From Pseudidiomarina indica (lineage in GTDB: Bacteria; Pseudomonadota; Gammaproteobacteria; Enterobacterales; Alteromonadaceae), in contig NZ_FMXN01000003.1 of NCBI RefSeq assembly GCF_900104245.1, positions 160,459 through 224,458 on the forward strand: a stretch of DNA of 64,000 nt, read 5' to 3'. The stretch's first letter is position 1. The number at the start of each line of letters is the position of its first letter. The position numbers were made by a program, and so were the translations under genes. Under the pieces are notes generated by a model that had not been told where the DNA came from, searched no databases, and saw only the letters and a program-made list of their open reading frames with translations. This document shows, piece by piece, positions 27,955-38,184 of this stretch.

Positions 27955-28599
27955 ATGTCCGCAGTAATAGAAGCCAAACAATTAACCTCGGTACGCGCTG
28001 AGCGCTTATTATTCTCTGAACTCTCTTTTCAGTTGCAGACCGGCGAGATTCTCCATGTTGAAGGCCCCAATGGCGCCGGGAAATCCACCTTGTTGCGGAT
28101 CATCGCCGGGCTTTTAGAACCTTTGGCAGGTAGCATTCATTTATTTGGCCAACCTCAATGGGGTGATCCTGAATGTTGGCGGCGGCAACTTCTCTTTATT
28201 GGTCATAAACCCGCGGTAAAAGCAGAGTTGTCTGCGTTGGAGAACCTTCATTTTCAAGCAACGCTTGATGGCGTGACCAATGTAGATGCTTGGGCGTTAT
28301 TAGAAACTGTCGGGCTGTTAGGGCTTGAAGATATTCCTGCACAGCAGTTATCAGCGGGGCAACAACGTCGCATTGCGCTTGCACGGTTATGGTATAGCCA
28401 AGCGTCCTTATGGATTCTGGATGAGCCGTTTACCGCTTTGGATACTTATGGGATTCAATTGCTGCATGAACGCTTTCAGCATCATCTGCAGCAAGATGGA
28501 GTGATTATTTTAACCTCACACCAGCCATTGACATGGTCCGGTGATCGCCTCAAAAAAATACGAATTGAATTCCAAGATGATGGAGAGCTGCATGAATAA
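27955..28599 (+). CDS. ccmA: Cytochrome c maturation ATPase CcmA
   Basis: A 214-residue ABC ATPase that powers release of haem-loaded CcmE from CcmC with CcmB. Walker A is GPNGAGKSTLL (about 37-47), the signature is LSAGQQRRIALARL and Walker B is LWILDEPFTALD. First gene of a complete ccmABCDEFGHI operon; it overlaps ccmB by eight bases. Confidence 0.96.
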   Translation: MSAVIEAKQLTSVRAERLLFSELSFQLQTGEILHVEGPNGAGKSTLLRIIAGLLEPLAGSIHLFGQPQWGDPECWRRQLLFIGHKPAVKAELSALENLHFQATLDGVTNVDAWALLETVGLLGLEDIPAQQLSAGQQRRIALARLWYSQASLWILDEPFTALDTYGIQLLHERFQHHLQQDGVIILTSHQPLTWSGDRLKKIRIEFQDDGELHE

Positions 28600-29275
28600 C
28601 ATGAGCATGTGGCGTCTGTTAACCACGGTGATGCGGCGGGACTTGGCGGTTGCATTGCGGCGGCGTAGCGATGTGGTGAACCCGTTATTATTCGTGGTGA
28701 TTGTCGTCACGTTGTTTCCCTTAGCAGTAGGACCTGGCCCAGATATTTTGGGCCGCATTGCCACCGGGGTGATTTGGGTGGCGGCATTGTTATCATCGCT
28801 GCTGGGATCGGAGCGCTTATTTCGCGATGATTTTCTCGATGGTACGCTGGAACAGTTAGTGTTAAGCCCAGCTCCCTTACCCTTGTTGGCCTTTGGGAAG
28901 GTTGGCGTGCACTGGTTGCTGAGTGGCCTCCCTTTAGTGGTGTTAGCGCCTTTGTGTGCCATGCTCTTAAAATTGCCAATCGCTGGTTGGGGGACGCTGA
29001 TGCTAACTTTACTGGTAGGAACCCCAATTTTAAGTGCGATGACGGCCATTGGAGCAGGGTTAACCGTGAGTTTAGGGCGTGGTGGAGCCTTGCTCAGTTT
29101 GCTATTACTGCCGTTATTTATTCCGTTGCTTATTTTTGCTGCAGCGGCGGTCGAGAATGCCCTGTTGGGTACCTCTGCCATCGGGCAAGTGTTATTATTA
29201 ACCGGACTAATGCTATTAACGTTGCTACTGGCCCCCTTTGCGGTGGCAGCAGCACTACGAGTGAGCGTCAATTAA
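28592..29275 (+). CDS. ccmB: Haem exporter / cytochrome c maturation protein CcmB
   Basis: A 227-residue membrane protein with six spans, the permease partner of CcmA. The start at 28592 (MNNMSMWRLL) follows TGGAGAG; an upstream ATG at 28541 would extend far into ccmA. The family motif NPLLFVVIVVTLFPLAVGP and the DFLDGTLEQLVLSP segment are present. One base separates it from ccmC. Confidence 0.95.
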   Translation: MNNMSMWRLLTTVMRRDLAVALRRRSDVVNPLLFVVIVVTLFPLAVGPGPDILGRIATGVIWVAALLSSLLGSERLFRDDFLDGTLEQLVLSPAPLPLLAFGKVGVHWLLSGLPLVVLAPLCAMLLKLPIAGWGTLMLTLLVGTPILSAMTAIGAGLTVSLGRGGALLSLLLLPLFIPLLIFAAAAVENALLGTSAIGQVLLLTGLMLLTLLLAPFAVAAALRVSVN

Positions 29276-29276
29276 T

Positions 29277-30029
29277 ATGTGGAAATGGTTACATCCCTAC
29301 GCCAAAGGTGAAGCTGCATATCGGTTGCTGGGTCATTGGCAGCCGTGGTTATCGGGTTTAGCACTCATTCTAGTGAGTGTTGGTGTGATCTGGGGGCTCC
29401 TATACGCACCGGCTGATTATCAGCAAGGCGATAGCTATCGGATTATTTTCATTCATGTGCCGAGCGCAATGTTTGCGATGGGTGCTTATACGGGGCTCGC
29501 CATTACGGCGTTTATCGTGTTGGTGTGGCAGATTCGTACTGCGGAGTGGGCCATTGCAGCCATCGCTCCGGTGGGTGCGGTGTTAACCTTTATTTCATTA
29601 TTTACCGGTGCGGTGTGGGGTAAACCCATGTGGGGCACATGGTGGGAGTGGGATGCACGCCTCACCTCACAACTGATTCTATTCTTTTTATATGTGGGCG
29701 TGCTGGCGCTATACTATGCCTTTAATGATTCTCGTACAGGCGCGAAAGCAGCTTCAATTTTAGCCTTGGTAGGGGTGATCAACGTTCCTATCATCCATTT
29801 TTCAGTGTACTGGTGGAATTCGTTACATCAGGGGGCAACCATTACTCGGTTTGGTGACACACTGATGCCAAGCTCAATGAAAATGCCATTGTATATCAGC
29901 ATCTTAGGCTTTATGTTTTTGACGGCTGCACTAATTGTCTACCGCTTACGTAATGAAATATTAAAACAAGAGTTGCATCGTCCATGGGCCATGGCCCAGT
30001 TGGGAGTGGAGAACGACCATGGCGTTTGA
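29277..30029 (+). CDS. ccmC: Haem handling protein CcmC
   Basis: A 250-residue inner membrane protein with six spans that attaches haem to CcmE. The tryptophan-rich WWD motif is seen in WGKPMWGTWWEWDARLTSQ, and the external histidines in FIHVPSAM and IIHFSVYWWNSLHQG flank it, as expected. Overlaps ccmD by 11 bases. Confidence 0.97.
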   Translation: MWKWLHPYAKGEAAYRLLGHWQPWLSGLALILVSVGVIWGLLYAPADYQQGDSYRIIFIHVPSAMFAMGAYTGLAITAFIVLVWQIRTAEWAIAAIAPVGAVLTFISLFTGAVWGKPMWGTWWEWDARLTSQLILFFLYVGVLALYYAFNDSRTGAKAASILALVGVINVPIIHFSVYWWNSLHQGATITRFGDTLMPSSMKMPLYISILGFMFLTAALIVYRLRNEILKQELHRPWAMAQLGVENDHGV

Positions 30030-30252
30030 TAGTTGGCAAGAATTAATTTGGATGGGCGGCTACGGCTGGTATGTGTGGCTGGCCTACGGCATGACCTTTT
30101 TAGCCATTGCGCTGTTAACGATTCACGGCTTACTGACGCGTAAAAAGCTACGTCAATTAGCTGTGAAAAAACAACAGCAGCAGCAACGGATTGCTCGTCG
30201 CAAACAGCAAGAACGTAATAGGAGTAAATTGGCAGATGATTCCACGTCGTAA
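30019..30252 (+). CDS. ccmD: Cytochrome c maturation protein CcmD
   Basis: A 77-residue single-span membrane protein with a charged, Lys/Arg/Gln-rich cytoplasmic tail, as typical for CcmD, which helps release holo-CcmE from CcmABC. The motif [15 protein letters not shown] is family-like. The tail codons overlap the start of ccmE by 17 bases. Confidence 0.93.
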   Translation: MAFDSWQELIWMGGYGWYVWLAYGMTFLAIALLTIHGLLTRKKLRQLAVKKQQQQQRIARRKQQERNRSKLADDSTS

Positions 30253-30763
30253 AAAACGTCTTGTATGGGTAATTTCTCTCATTGTGGGTGTGGCCGCATC
30301 CGTTGCACTGATTTTGTTTGCCTTGACCAAGAATATCGATCTTTTTTATACCCCATCTGAAATGTTAGAAGGCAAGGGCTCGCAAAAAGTACGTCCTGAA
30401 GTAGGGCAACGTCTGCGCGTGGGTGGAATGGTCGTTGAAGGGTCGGTTAAACGTAACCCCGAAACACTGGAAGTCAGTTTTAACGTGACCGATACCGGCC
30501 CTGAAGTGACTGTTTTATACACGGGGATTCTGCCGGACTTATTCCGCGAGGGACAAGGAATTGTTGCCCAAGGTGTGCTGATTGAGCCGACGGTGCTGAA
30601 AGCGACCGAGGTGTTAGCTAAGCATGATGAAGAATACATGCCGCCGGAATTAGCCGAGGCCATGAAAGGCATTCAGCATGTGAATCCAAACCGTCCTGAC
30701 TACACGGGTTCTGCCCCAGAACAGGATGATCCCCAACCGAACAATTCAGGAACAAATCCATGA
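30236..30763 (+). CDS. ccmE: Haem chaperone CcmE
   Basis: A 175-residue periplasmic haem chaperone with one N-terminal anchor. The start at 30236 (MIPRRKKR) follows AGGAG and matches the family; an upstream frame from 30191 lies in ccmD. The covalent haem ligand is His130 in KHDEEY with Tyr134 four residues on, the same numbering as in Escherichia coli. The OB-fold core has [11 protein letters not shown] and [14 protein letters not shown]. The disordered Pro/Asp/Asn-rich tail is usual. Confidence 0.97.
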   Translation: MIPRRKKRLVWVISLIVGVAASVALILFALTKNIDLFYTPSEMLEGKGSQKVRPEVGQRLRVGGMVVEGSVKRNPETLEVSFNVTDTGPEVTVLYTGILPDLFREGQGIVAQGVLIEPTVLKATEVLAKHDEEYMPPELAEAMKGIQHVNPNRPDYTGSAPEQDDPQPNNSGTNP

Positions 30764-32736
30764 TTGCTGAGTTTGGACAACTCACATTAGCCGCCGCGCT
30801 GGCATTTTCTATCCTACTTGCGGTTTATCCTATGTGGGGTGCGTGGCGTGGTCATAGTGGTGCGATGTTATTGGCACGGCCGTTAGCCTATGGCCAATTT
30901 ATTTTTACTGCCTTGGCTTATGGCGCATTAACCTACGGCTTTATCGTTAATGACTTTAGCATCTCCTATGTGGCCTATAACTCGAACACTGCCTTACCGC
31001 TGATTTATCGCATCACCGCAGTGTGGGGCTCCCATGAAGGCTCGTTTTTGCTGTGGATGTTGATGCAAGCTGGCTGGATTGCCGCCGTTGCGATGTTTTC
31101 ACGGCGGATGCCATTGATGATGATGGCACGGGTGTTGGCGGTATTAGGCCTGATTAGCATCGGCTTTTATTTGTTTATGCTCAGCGTATCCAATCCATTT
31201 GATCGCGCATTGCCGTTGATTCCAGTGGATGGACGTGACTTAAACCCGCTGTTGCAAGACCCTGGGATGATTTTCCATCCGCCGCTATTGTATATGGGCT
31301 ATGTGGGCTTTTCGGTGGCATTCGCCTTTGCTATTGCCGCACTTATCAGTGGCAAGTTGGATGCTTCATGGGCGCGCTGGTCACGCCCTTGGGCGACCGC
31401 TGCGTGGTGCTTTTTAACGCTCGGGATTGCGTTAGGAAGCTGGTGGGCGTACTACGAATTAGGCTGGGGTGGCTGGTGGTTCTGGGACCCGGTCGAAAAT
31501 GCGAGCTTTATGCCATGGCTGGTCGGTACTGCCCTGATTCACTCCTTAGCCGTGACTGAAAAACGTGGCACCTTTAAATCTTGGACGGTGCTACTGGCCA
31601 TTGCAACCTTTAGTTTAAGTCTGCTCGGTACCTTCTTAGTCCGTTCCGGGGTGATTGTTTCGGTGCATGCTTTTGCCACCGACCCTGCTCGTGGGCTCTT
31701 TATTTTAGGGCTACTGGCCGTCGTGATTGGTGGGTCGCTGTTGCTATTCGCCATGCGTGCAGGCGCGGTGAGTCATCAAACCAAGTATGAGCTGGTCTCG
31801 CGCGAAGTGATGTTGTTGGGTAATAATATTTTGCTCATGGCAGCGACGTTCGTGGTGCTAGTAGGCACCTTATTGCCGATGATTCACAAAGAGTTAGGGT
31901 TAGGTTCTATTTCCATCGGTGTGCCATTCTTTAATCAGATGTTTACCTGGTTGATCTTGCCCTTTGTGATCTTGATGGGGCTTGGTCCGCTGTTTCGTTG
32001 GCGTCGTCAAGAGTTACGACCGCTGGCGAAAGAGCTGATATTGGCCGTGGTGTTGGCGGTGGGGTTAGGTTATGCCTTACCGGCCATTATCGCAGACCAA
32101 ATCATGGGCATGACTGTGTTTGGCTTGATTCTAGCCCTATGGTTGGTGATCACCACGGTCACGGAATTGAAGTTACGGGTACAACAACGAGGCCAAGGGC
32201 TGGCAGGGTTAGCCAAGCTAGGGCGCAGCCACTGGGGCATGGTGATTGGGCACCTTGGGTTTGCAGTGACGCTGATCGGAATTGCCGTTGTCACTCAATA
32301 TGAGGTGGAGCGTGACGTTCGTTTAGCCCCCGGTGAGTCGGTGATAGTGGCTCCTTATCGAATTCAATTTGATGAATTGAGCCAGCAACAGGGCCCGAAC
32401 TATATGACCGACCACGGTGAATTCAGTATTTACCGCGATGATCGAAAAGTCGCTGACGTGGTGAGTGAAAAACGGTTTTACACGGTACAACGTATGAGTA
32501 TGACGGAAGTTGGGCTCGACGTGAGTTTATTGCGTGACGTTTACGTTGCTCTCGGTGAGCCTCTTGACGAAGAAATTGGTGTCGAAGGGGCCTGGGCTGT
32601 CCGTATTTATATTAAACCTATGGTGCGCTGGATTTGGCTGGGTGGCCTGATTATGGCTCTCGGTGGCGCCTTAGCGATGAGTGACAAACGTTACCGTTCA
32701 CAGCGCAAAGCACGAGGTGCTTATGGGACAAACTAA
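30760..32736 (+). CDS. ccmF: Cytochrome c haem lyase subunit CcmF
   Basis: A 658-residue polytopic protein that joins haem to apocytochrome c with CcmH and CcmI. The WWD motif is [20 protein letters not shown] (about residues 229-248), with conserved flanking histidines such as WGSHEGS. A periplasmic domain near the C-terminus (about 510-610) precedes the final span. Overlaps ccmE by four bases. Confidence 0.97.
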   Translation: MIAEFGQLTLAAALAFSILLAVYPMWGAWRGHSGAMLLARPLAYGQFIFTALAYGALTYGFIVNDFSISYVAYNSNTALPLIYRITAVWGSHEGSFLLWMLMQAGWIAAVAMFSRRMPLMMMARVLAVLGLISIGFYLFMLSVSNPFDRALPLIPVDGRDLNPLLQDPGMIFHPPLLYMGYVGFSVAFAFAIAALISGKLDASWARWSRPWATAAWCFLTLGIALGSWWAYYELGWGGWWFWDPVENASFMPWLVGTALIHSLAVTEKRGTFKSWTVLLAIATFSLSLLGTFLVRSGVIVSVHAFATDPARGLFILGLLAVVIGGSLLLFAMRAGAVSHQTKYELVSREVMLLGNNILLMAATFVVLVGTLLPMIHKELGLGSISIGVPFFNQMFTWLILPFVILMGLGPLFRWRRQELRPLAKELILAVVLAVGLGYALPAIIADQIMGMTVFGLILALWLVITTVTELKLRVQQRGQGLAGLAKLGRSHWGMVIGHLGFAVTLIGIAVVTQYEVERDVRLAPGESVIVAPYRIQFDELSQQQGPNYMTDHGEFSIYRDDRKVADVVSEKRFYTVQRMSMTEVGLDVSLLRDVYVALGEPLDEEIGVEGAWAVRIYIKPMVRWIWLGGLIMALGGALAMSDKRYRSQRKARGAYGTN

Positions 32737-33298
32737 TCGATTAAAGTGGTTGGTGCTCGCGTTACCGCTGATTGCCTTTTTGTGGTTAACGATTTTTCTA
32801 TTGCGCGGTTTGTTTTCCGACCCAACCGAACTAAGTTCGGCCTTGGTTGGTAAACCGGTACCACAGTTTTCGTTGCCGGATATCTATGATCCAAGCACCA
32901 CCTATACTGAAGCCGTATTGAAAGGGCGCCCCATGTTATTGAACGTGTGGGCAACTTGGTGCCCAACCTGTCGCGCCGAGCACGCGTATTTGAATCACCT
33001 GTCTCGACAAGGGGTCTACATTGTTGGACTGAATTACAAAGATGATTCGCGCGCCAAAGCGGTGGATTGGTTGAACACTTTAGGCGACCCTTATCAACTG
33101 AACTTGTTTGATGAACGGGGGCTGGTGGCCATCGATTTCGGAGTTTACGGCGCGCCTGAAACATTTTTAATTAATGCCCAAGGCGAAGTCATGTACCGCC
33201 ATGTTGGTGATGTCAATGAGCGGGTTTGGGCAACAATTTTAGGGCCACAATATGATGCGCTTATGCAGGAATTTGAACAGGCAGGAGAACAACCATGA
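32723..33298 (+). CDS. ccmG: Thiol:disulfide interchange protein CcmG/DsbE
   Basis: A 191-residue membrane-anchored thioredoxin-fold reductase that reduces apocytochrome or CcmH thiols. Active site WCPTC with Cys80 and Cys83; the family glutamate and cis-proline region (GVYGAPETFLI) are present. The start at 32723 follows GAGG; the frame upstream lies within ccmF. Overlaps ccmF by 14 bases and ccmH by four. Confidence 0.96.
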   Translation: MGQTNRLKWLVLALPLIAFLWLTIFLLRGLFSDPTELSSALVGKPVPQFSLPDIYDPSTTYTEAVLKGRPMLLNVWATWCPTCRAEHAYLNHLSRQGVYIVGLNYKDDSRAKAVDWLNTLGDPYQLNLFDERGLVAIDFGVYGAPETFLINAQGEVMYRHVGDVNERVWATILGPQYDALMQEFEQAGEQP

Positions 33299-33780
33299 CT
33301 CGTTTTTGGGAGTTGATGACAGCGTTATTGGTCGTGTTGTTTACCAGCATCAGCGTCAGCCATGCCGTGAACTTGGAAACCTATCAATTTGATGACCCAA
33401 GCAAAGAAGCGTTATTTCGTGAGTTGATTAATGAGTTGCGCTGCCCTAAGTGCCAAAATCAATCCATTGCTGATTCTGATGCGCCGCTGGCGAAAGATTT
33501 GCGTGACCGCACCTATTTGATGGTTCAACAAGGGGCCACCAAACAAGAAGTGGTGGACTACATGGTCGCCCGTTATGGGGACTTTGCGCATTATCGTCCG
33601 CCGGTCAAGTTGAGCACAATTGTGCTCTGGGTAGGGCCGGGGCTGGTGATTTTGATTGGGGCAATTGTGATCATTGTTCGCGTTCGCCAGCAACAACCCC
33701 ATGAAGCGGAGCTGAGTGACCAAGAGCGGGAGCAACTGGCCGCCTTGCAAAGCACGAAACAGGATAAACAACATGGTTAA
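33295..33780 (+). CDS. ccmH: Cytochrome c maturation protein CcmH (CycL)
   Basis: A 161-residue thiol oxidoreductase with a signal peptide (about 1-24) and a single C-terminal span. The redox motif is LRCPKCQNQSIADSDAPLAKDLR with Cys50 and Cys53. It corresponds to the N-terminal half of Escherichia coli CcmH; the other half is the next gene, a common split arrangement. Confidence 0.96.
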   Translation: MTRFWELMTALLVVLFTSISVSHAVNLETYQFDDPSKEALFRELINELRCPKCQNQSIADSDAPLAKDLRDRTYLMVQQGATKQEVVDYMVARYGDFAHYRPPVKLSTIVLWVGPGLVILIGAIVIIVRVRQQQPHEAELSDQEREQLAALQSTKQDKQHG

Positions 33781-34978
33781 ACATCTCGCCTTAATTGCGG
33801 CGGTGGCTATCGCAGCTGCACTTTTGTTGTTAGTGACAGGTCGACGCCAGCGTGAGCAACAGCGCACTCGGTTGGATGTGAACCGTGAGCTGTATCAGCA
33901 GCGTAAGCTTGAGTTGGTGGAAGAACGTGACGAAGGCTTGTTAACGGAGAGTACGTTTGAGCGAGCCAACGCCGAGTTGGATAAGCGCTTCGTCAGTGAG
34001 AATACTGAGCTCGAGCAATTGCATGATCAGCACGTGGGACGCAGTATTTGGGTGCCAGCACTGTTGGTGATGGTTGCTACGGTGGTTCTTTACGGCTTGT
34101 TTGGGAGTTGGAGTTTGCAGCGGGAGGCCGATGACGCCTTGGCCGCACTCCCCGAGTTAGGACAAAAAGTTTTGACCCAACAAGATGCGCAGACAACCCC
34201 TGAGGAATTACAGACCTTTGCTTTGGGGTTACGTCAGCGGCTTGCCCAAGAGCCGAATGATGCGGTCGCTTGGTTGGTGTATGCACGAACCATGGTTGCT
34301 TTGGGCAGTTTCGAACAAGCGATGGAAGCTTATAAAAAATCATTGCAACTCGAGCCCAATCGCGTCGGCACCCTCTTAGGTTACGCGCAATTATTACTGC
34401 AAAGCCAAGACGATGAGCTATTGCGTGAAGCAGCGGTGCATTTAGGTCGGGCATTGGAATTGGAGCCATTCAATATGGATGGTCTTTCATTGCTTGGTTT
34501 TGTTGCGTTTCAACGTGGTGATTGGCAGCAAGCAGTGACCGCATGGGAATTATTGTTGCATCAGTTACCCACGGACGATGAGCGCTATCAGCCAATTGCT
34601 GCAGCCGTTGCTGAAAGCAAACAACGCTTAGCGACAAGTGAATTGCAGTTGACCGTCACAGTGACGTTGACTGACGCCGCTCGCGAGCAAATCCCGACTG
34701 GCGCCACTTTATTTGTCTACGTGGTGGCGGCTGAAGGGCCGCGCATGCCGGCTGCCGTGGTGCGACAACCGGTAACAGAGTTTCCGGTGACCGTAACGCT
34801 TTCTGATGCTAATGCAATGTTGCCTGATTATCGTCTGAGTCAATTGTCGCAGTGGCAAGTCATGGCTCGTATTTCTGCCGATGAGCAAATTGAAGCGGCA
34901 CCCGATGATTTGGATGCTGAGCCGGTGGTGATGGACCCGGCGACCGCAGCCATTGAGCTCACCATTGATCATCCTTAA
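33773..34978 (+). CDS. ccmI: Cytochrome c maturation protein CcmI (TPR)
   Basis: A 401-residue apocytochrome c chaperone with two N-terminal spans, a short coiled linker (VNRELYQQRKLELVEERDEG) and tetratricopeptide repeats (about 145-270). A C-terminal periplasmic beta domain (about 280-400) resembles CycH-type ends. The start at 33773 overlaps the ccmH stop by eight bases; a frame from 33716 is inside ccmH. Last gene of the ccm operon; mlaA follows after 23 bases. Confidence 0.93.
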   Translation: MVKHLALIAAVAIAAALLLLVTGRRQREQQRTRLDVNRELYQQRKLELVEERDEGLLTESTFERANAELDKRFVSENTELEQLHDQHVGRSIWVPALLVMVATVVLYGLFGSWSLQREADDALAALPELGQKVLTQQDAQTTPEELQTFALGLRQRLAQEPNDAVAWLVYARTMVALGSFEQAMEAYKKSLQLEPNRVGTLLGYAQLLLQSQDDELLREAAVHLGRALELEPFNMDGLSLLGFVAFQRGDWQQAVTAWELLLHQLPTDDERYQPIAAAVAESKQRLATSELQLTVTVTLTDAAREQIPTGATLFVYVVAAEGPRMPAAVVRQPVTEFPVTVTLSDANAMLPDYRLSQLSQWQVMARISADEQIEAAPDDLDAEPVVMDPATAAIELTIDHP

Positions 34979-35001
34979 TGCCTCAGCAGGTTGGAGTAAT
35001 T

Positions 35002-35727
35002 ATGAGACAAGGACTTATTCTTAGCGTATTGCTACTGCTTGGTGGCTGTGCCAGTACACCTGCTGATGATCCGTGGGCGGATCCACGCGACCCCTATGAA
35101 GAATTCAACCGGGATATGTGGGCGTTTAACGAAACCCTCGATGATGCCGTGGTGCGTCCTGCGGCAGTGGCTTACAGCAAAGTGCCACAACCGGTACGCA
35201 AAGGCTTGTACAATGTGGTGGAAAACCTGGAAGAAGTGCCATCCTTTGTGAATAACACCTTGCAGGGCAAGGTGGCCGATGCTGGTGTGACGTTTTGGCG
35301 TTTCGCCATTAACAGCACGGTTGGGGTGCTGGGGATTTTTGATGTTGCAAGTCACATTGGGCTGAATAAACGAAAAGAAGGGTTTGGGGAAACCTTGGCC
35401 TCCTATGGTGTGATGGATGGGCCTTATGTGATGCTTCCAGGCATGGGGCCAACCGTAGTCGTTGACCGCGGTGGTGACGTGGTGGATGGCATGTATTTTC
35501 CCATCGATGACTTAAGTGGCCCTACGAACATTGTCCGCTGGGTTATCAAGGGGTTGGATGCCAGAGTGAAGCTCATGGAGCTGGAGCCGATGTTAGAAGA
35601 TTCTCTCGATCCTTATTCATTTGTGAAAGAAGCTTATTATCAACGTTGGCGTGATAAGGTGTATGACGGAAATCCGCCAGAGTTACCAGAAGATGAGCTG
35701 GATGACGACTTCTACGACCAGTTTTAA
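35002..35727 (+). CDS. mlaA: Phospholipid-binding lipoprotein MlaA (VacJ)
   Basis: A 241-residue outer membrane lipoprotein that removes phospholipids from the outer leaflet with OmpC and the Mla pathway. The lipobox is LLGGC (Cys at residue 16). Family motifs DPYEEFNRDMWAFNETLD and FGETLASYGVMDGPYVMLPGMGPT are present. The ATG at 35002 follows TTGGAG; an in-frame ATG at 34978 lacks a site. No mlaBCDEF genes are near, which is usual. Confidence 0.96.
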   Translation: MRQGLILSVLLLLGGCASTPADDPWADPRDPYEEFNRDMWAFNETLDDAVVRPAAVAYSKVPQPVRKGLYNVVENLEEVPSFVNNTLQGKVADAGVTFWRFAINSTVGVLGIFDVASHIGLNKRKEGFGETLASYGVMDGPYVMLPGMGPTVVVDRGGDVVDGMYFPIDDLSGPTNIVRWVIKGLDARVKLMELEPMLEDSLDPYSFVKEAYYQRWRDKVYDGNPPELPEDELDDDFYDQF

Positions 35728-35732
35728 TAGTT

Positions 35733-35757
35733 GAAGCCTTGCACCTAGCAAGGCTTC
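35733..35757 (+). terminator. Weak stem-loop after mlaA
   Basis: GAAGCCTTG (35733-35741) and CAAGGCTTC (35749-35757) form a 9 bp stem with a 7-base loop. The T-run is poor, so termination may be partial. Confidence 0.4.
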
Positions 35758-35825
35758 TGCGTTATAAAGTCGCGTCGAATAAAATCTTTACATGATAAAA
35801 AACAGAATATCTAGAGGATACGTTT

Positions 35826-37241
35826 ATGAGTCAGGCACCTGTGAAGTCTGAACTTTGGGGGCACCCGAAGGGGCTATACGTGCTATTTACTGCCGAAATG
35901 TGGGAACGGTTTTCCTACTACGGCATGCGTGCATTGTTAGTATTAACTTTAGTTGCTGCCACTGAGTCCGCCAACCCAGGGTTCGGCATGTCCGATGCGG
36001 ATGCATTGTCACTGTATGGGGTGTATACAGGTTTGGTGTATTTCACACCAATTCTAGGAGGTTGGTTAGCGGATAACTATTTAGGACAACGTCGTGCCAT
36101 TATGCTTGGCGGTGTCTTGATGGCCTTGGCTCAATTTACGTTGTTTGCGGCAACTCCGCATAGTCTCGAATTATTTTATGTCGGGCTGGGCTTATTAATT
36201 GCTGGTAACGGTTTGTTTAAACCGAACATTTCCACCATTGTTGGTGATTTATACCCGCAAGGGGATGCACGCCGTGATAGTGCGTTCTCGATTTTTTATA
36301 TGGGCATTAACTTAGGTGCGTTTTTTGCACCGCTCATTACTTCTACCTTAGGTGAAAGTCCGGACTTTGGTTGGCGCTGGGGTTATTTTGCGGCGGGTGT
36401 TGGCATGACCTTAGCCGTCTTAACGCAAATGTTGATGTTTCCACGTTATTTAGGAGACGTGGGGATTGTCCCTGGCGCGAAGCGTGATCGTGAATTGTCA
36501 GGTGGCGTCAAACAACCGTTATCAAAAGTCGAGCACGATCGGTTACGGGTTATCTTATTTTTGTTCGTATTCGTTACCGTATTCTGGTTGGCCTTTGAGC
36601 AAGCCGGCGGCTTAATGAATATTTACGCCGATCGCTACACCGATCGAATGATTGGTGGAACAGAAGTTCCAGCCGGTTATTTCCAATCGTTGAACCCCTT
36701 GTTTATTTTGATGTTTGCGCCGGTATTTTCCTTCTTATGGATATGGCTGAATAAGAAAGATAAAAGCCCCGATGCTCCGATTAAAGTGTTTACGGGACTC
36801 ATTTTGACCTCCATCGGGTTCGTATTCTTGATTCTTGGCTTGTTTGAAATTCAGGTATCAGGCAAAGCGAACATGATGTGGTTGGTCCTTGCTTACTTGT
36901 TCCATACATTGGGTGAATTGTGTATTTCACCGGTTGGGTTATCATTAATGACCAAACTGGCACCGCTACGTTTGGCATCATTAGTCATGGGTGTTTGGTT
37001 CTTAATGCCGGCAATTGCGAGCTTCCTGGCGGGCATGGTGGGAGCCTTTAGTGAAAAGGCAGACCAATATGAGTTCTCCATTAAGTTAGCACAGAGCATT
37101 GGGTTAGAAGCACAGTACTCTGGCTTACTGGTGGTATTCGGTGGCGTTGCTGTCGGGTTATTAGTATTTGCAGTTATTTTATGGTTAATTTCAGGCATGC
37201 TAGTGAAATGGATGCATGGCGCTGAGCGTGTACAACAATAG
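35826..37241 (+). CDS. POT family proton-dependent peptide transporter
   Basis: A 471-residue major-facilitator protein with 12-14 spans importing di- and tripeptides with protons. The family signature is TAEMWERFSYYGMRALL (ExxER motif for proton coupling) near residue 25, with the NLGAFFAPLI and FKPNISTIVGDLYPQGD (PTR2-like) motifs. It resembles DtpA-type carriers; exact substrate preference is not visible. It fits the peptide-feeding theme. galU follows after 11 bases and may be cotranscribed. Confidence 0.93.
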   Translation: MSQAPVKSELWGHPKGLYVLFTAEMWERFSYYGMRALLVLTLVAATESANPGFGMSDADALSLYGVYTGLVYFTPILGGWLADNYLGQRRAIMLGGVLMALAQFTLFAATPHSLELFYVGLGLLIAGNGLFKPNISTIVGDLYPQGDARRDSAFSIFYMGINLGAFFAPLITSTLGESPDFGWRWGYFAAGVGMTLAVLTQMLMFPRYLGDVGIVPGAKRDRELSGGVKQPLSKVEHDRLRVILFLFVFVTVFWLAFEQAGGLMNIYADRYTDRMIGGTEVPAGYFQSLNPLFILMFAPVFSFLWIWLNKKDKSPDAPIKVFTGLILTSIGFVFLILGLFEIQVSGKANMMWLVLAYLFHTLGELCISPVGLSLMTKLAPLRLASLVMGVWFLMPAIASFLAGMVGAFSEKADQYEFSIKLAQSIGLEAQYSGLLVVFGGVAVGLLVFAVILWLISGMLVKWMHGAERVQQ

Positions 37242-37252
37242 GATTGTGAAGC

Positions 37253-38137
37253 ATGGTTAAAAAAGTTGTGATTCCGGTGGCTGGTTTAGGAACACGGATG
37301 CTGCCGGCAACCAAAGCAATTCCAAAGGAAATGCTGCCGTTGGTAGACCGACCGTTAATTCAATATATCATCGACGAGTGTGCGGCCGCAGGGTTCACCG
37401 AAATCGTGTTGGTGACACACTCTAGTAAGGCCGCTATCGAAAACCATTTCGATGCGAACTACGAACTGGAAGATATGTTGGCAAAGCGGAATAAAGCACA
37501 ACTACTCGAAGAAGTACAAGCGATTTGCCCCGCAGGGATGACGGTGGTGGCAGTTCGCCAAGCCGAAGCCAAAGGGTTAGGGCACGCAGTGTTATGTGCG
37601 CGCCCCGTGGTGGGAGATGAGCCGTTTGCCGTCGTTCTGCCTGACGTGCTGGTGGACGCTGCGAGTTGTGACTTGAGCCGTGATAATTTAGCAGAAATGG
37701 CGGCCAATTTTCAGGCCTCTGGCGCTGCTCAGGTGATGGTGGAAAAAGTGCCTGCAGAACTCGTGAATCAGTATGGCGTGGCGGATATCGACGGCGTCGT
37801 CTTGGCTCCCGGAGAGCAAGCGCCAATCAACCAGTTGGTTGAAAAACCACCGGTCGATGAAGCGCCTTCAGACTTAGCTGTGGTGGGACGTTATGTATTC
37901 CCAGCAAGCTTATGGACACTGTTAGAAAAAACGCCAGTCGGTGCTGGGAACGAAATCCAGTTAACGGATGCTATGGCGATGTTGCTACAACAGCAGCCTG
38001 TGCATGCGTATTACATGAAAGGGCGCAGCCATGATTGTGGAAATAAGCTCGGCTATACTCAAGCGTTTGTTGAACATGCGCTACGCCACCCCAGTTTTGG
38101 TGCTGACTTTAAGGCGTGGTTGGCTCAAGTGCAGTAG
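37253..38137 (+). CDS. galU: UTP-glucose-1-phosphate uridylyltransferase
   Basis: A 294-residue nucleotidyltransferase making UDP-glucose for envelope polysaccharide. N-terminal [27 protein letters not shown], the [11 protein letters not shown] motif and the VEKP site are seen. Length matches bacterial GalU. The convergent cmoB ends 47 bases away; a short GC-rich stem (38158-38174) lies between them but lacks a T-run. Confidence 0.96.
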   Translation: MVKKVVIPVAGLGTRMLPATKAIPKEMLPLVDRPLIQYIIDECAAAGFTEIVLVTHSSKAAIENHFDANYELEDMLAKRNKAQLLEEVQAICPAGMTVVAVRQAEAKGLGHAVLCARPVVGDEPFAVVLPDVLVDAASCDLSRDNLAEMAANFQASGAAQVMVEKVPAELVNQYGVADIDGVVLAPGEQAPINQLVEKPPVDEAPSDLAVVGRYVFPASLWTLLEKTPVGAGNEIQLTDAMAMLLQQQPVHAYYMKGRSHDCGNKLGYTQAFVEHALRHPSFGADFKAWLAQVQ

Positions 38138-38184
38138 GTGCACATGAGCCGCGTCACCCGACTGCTCGAGTCGGCGAAATCAAT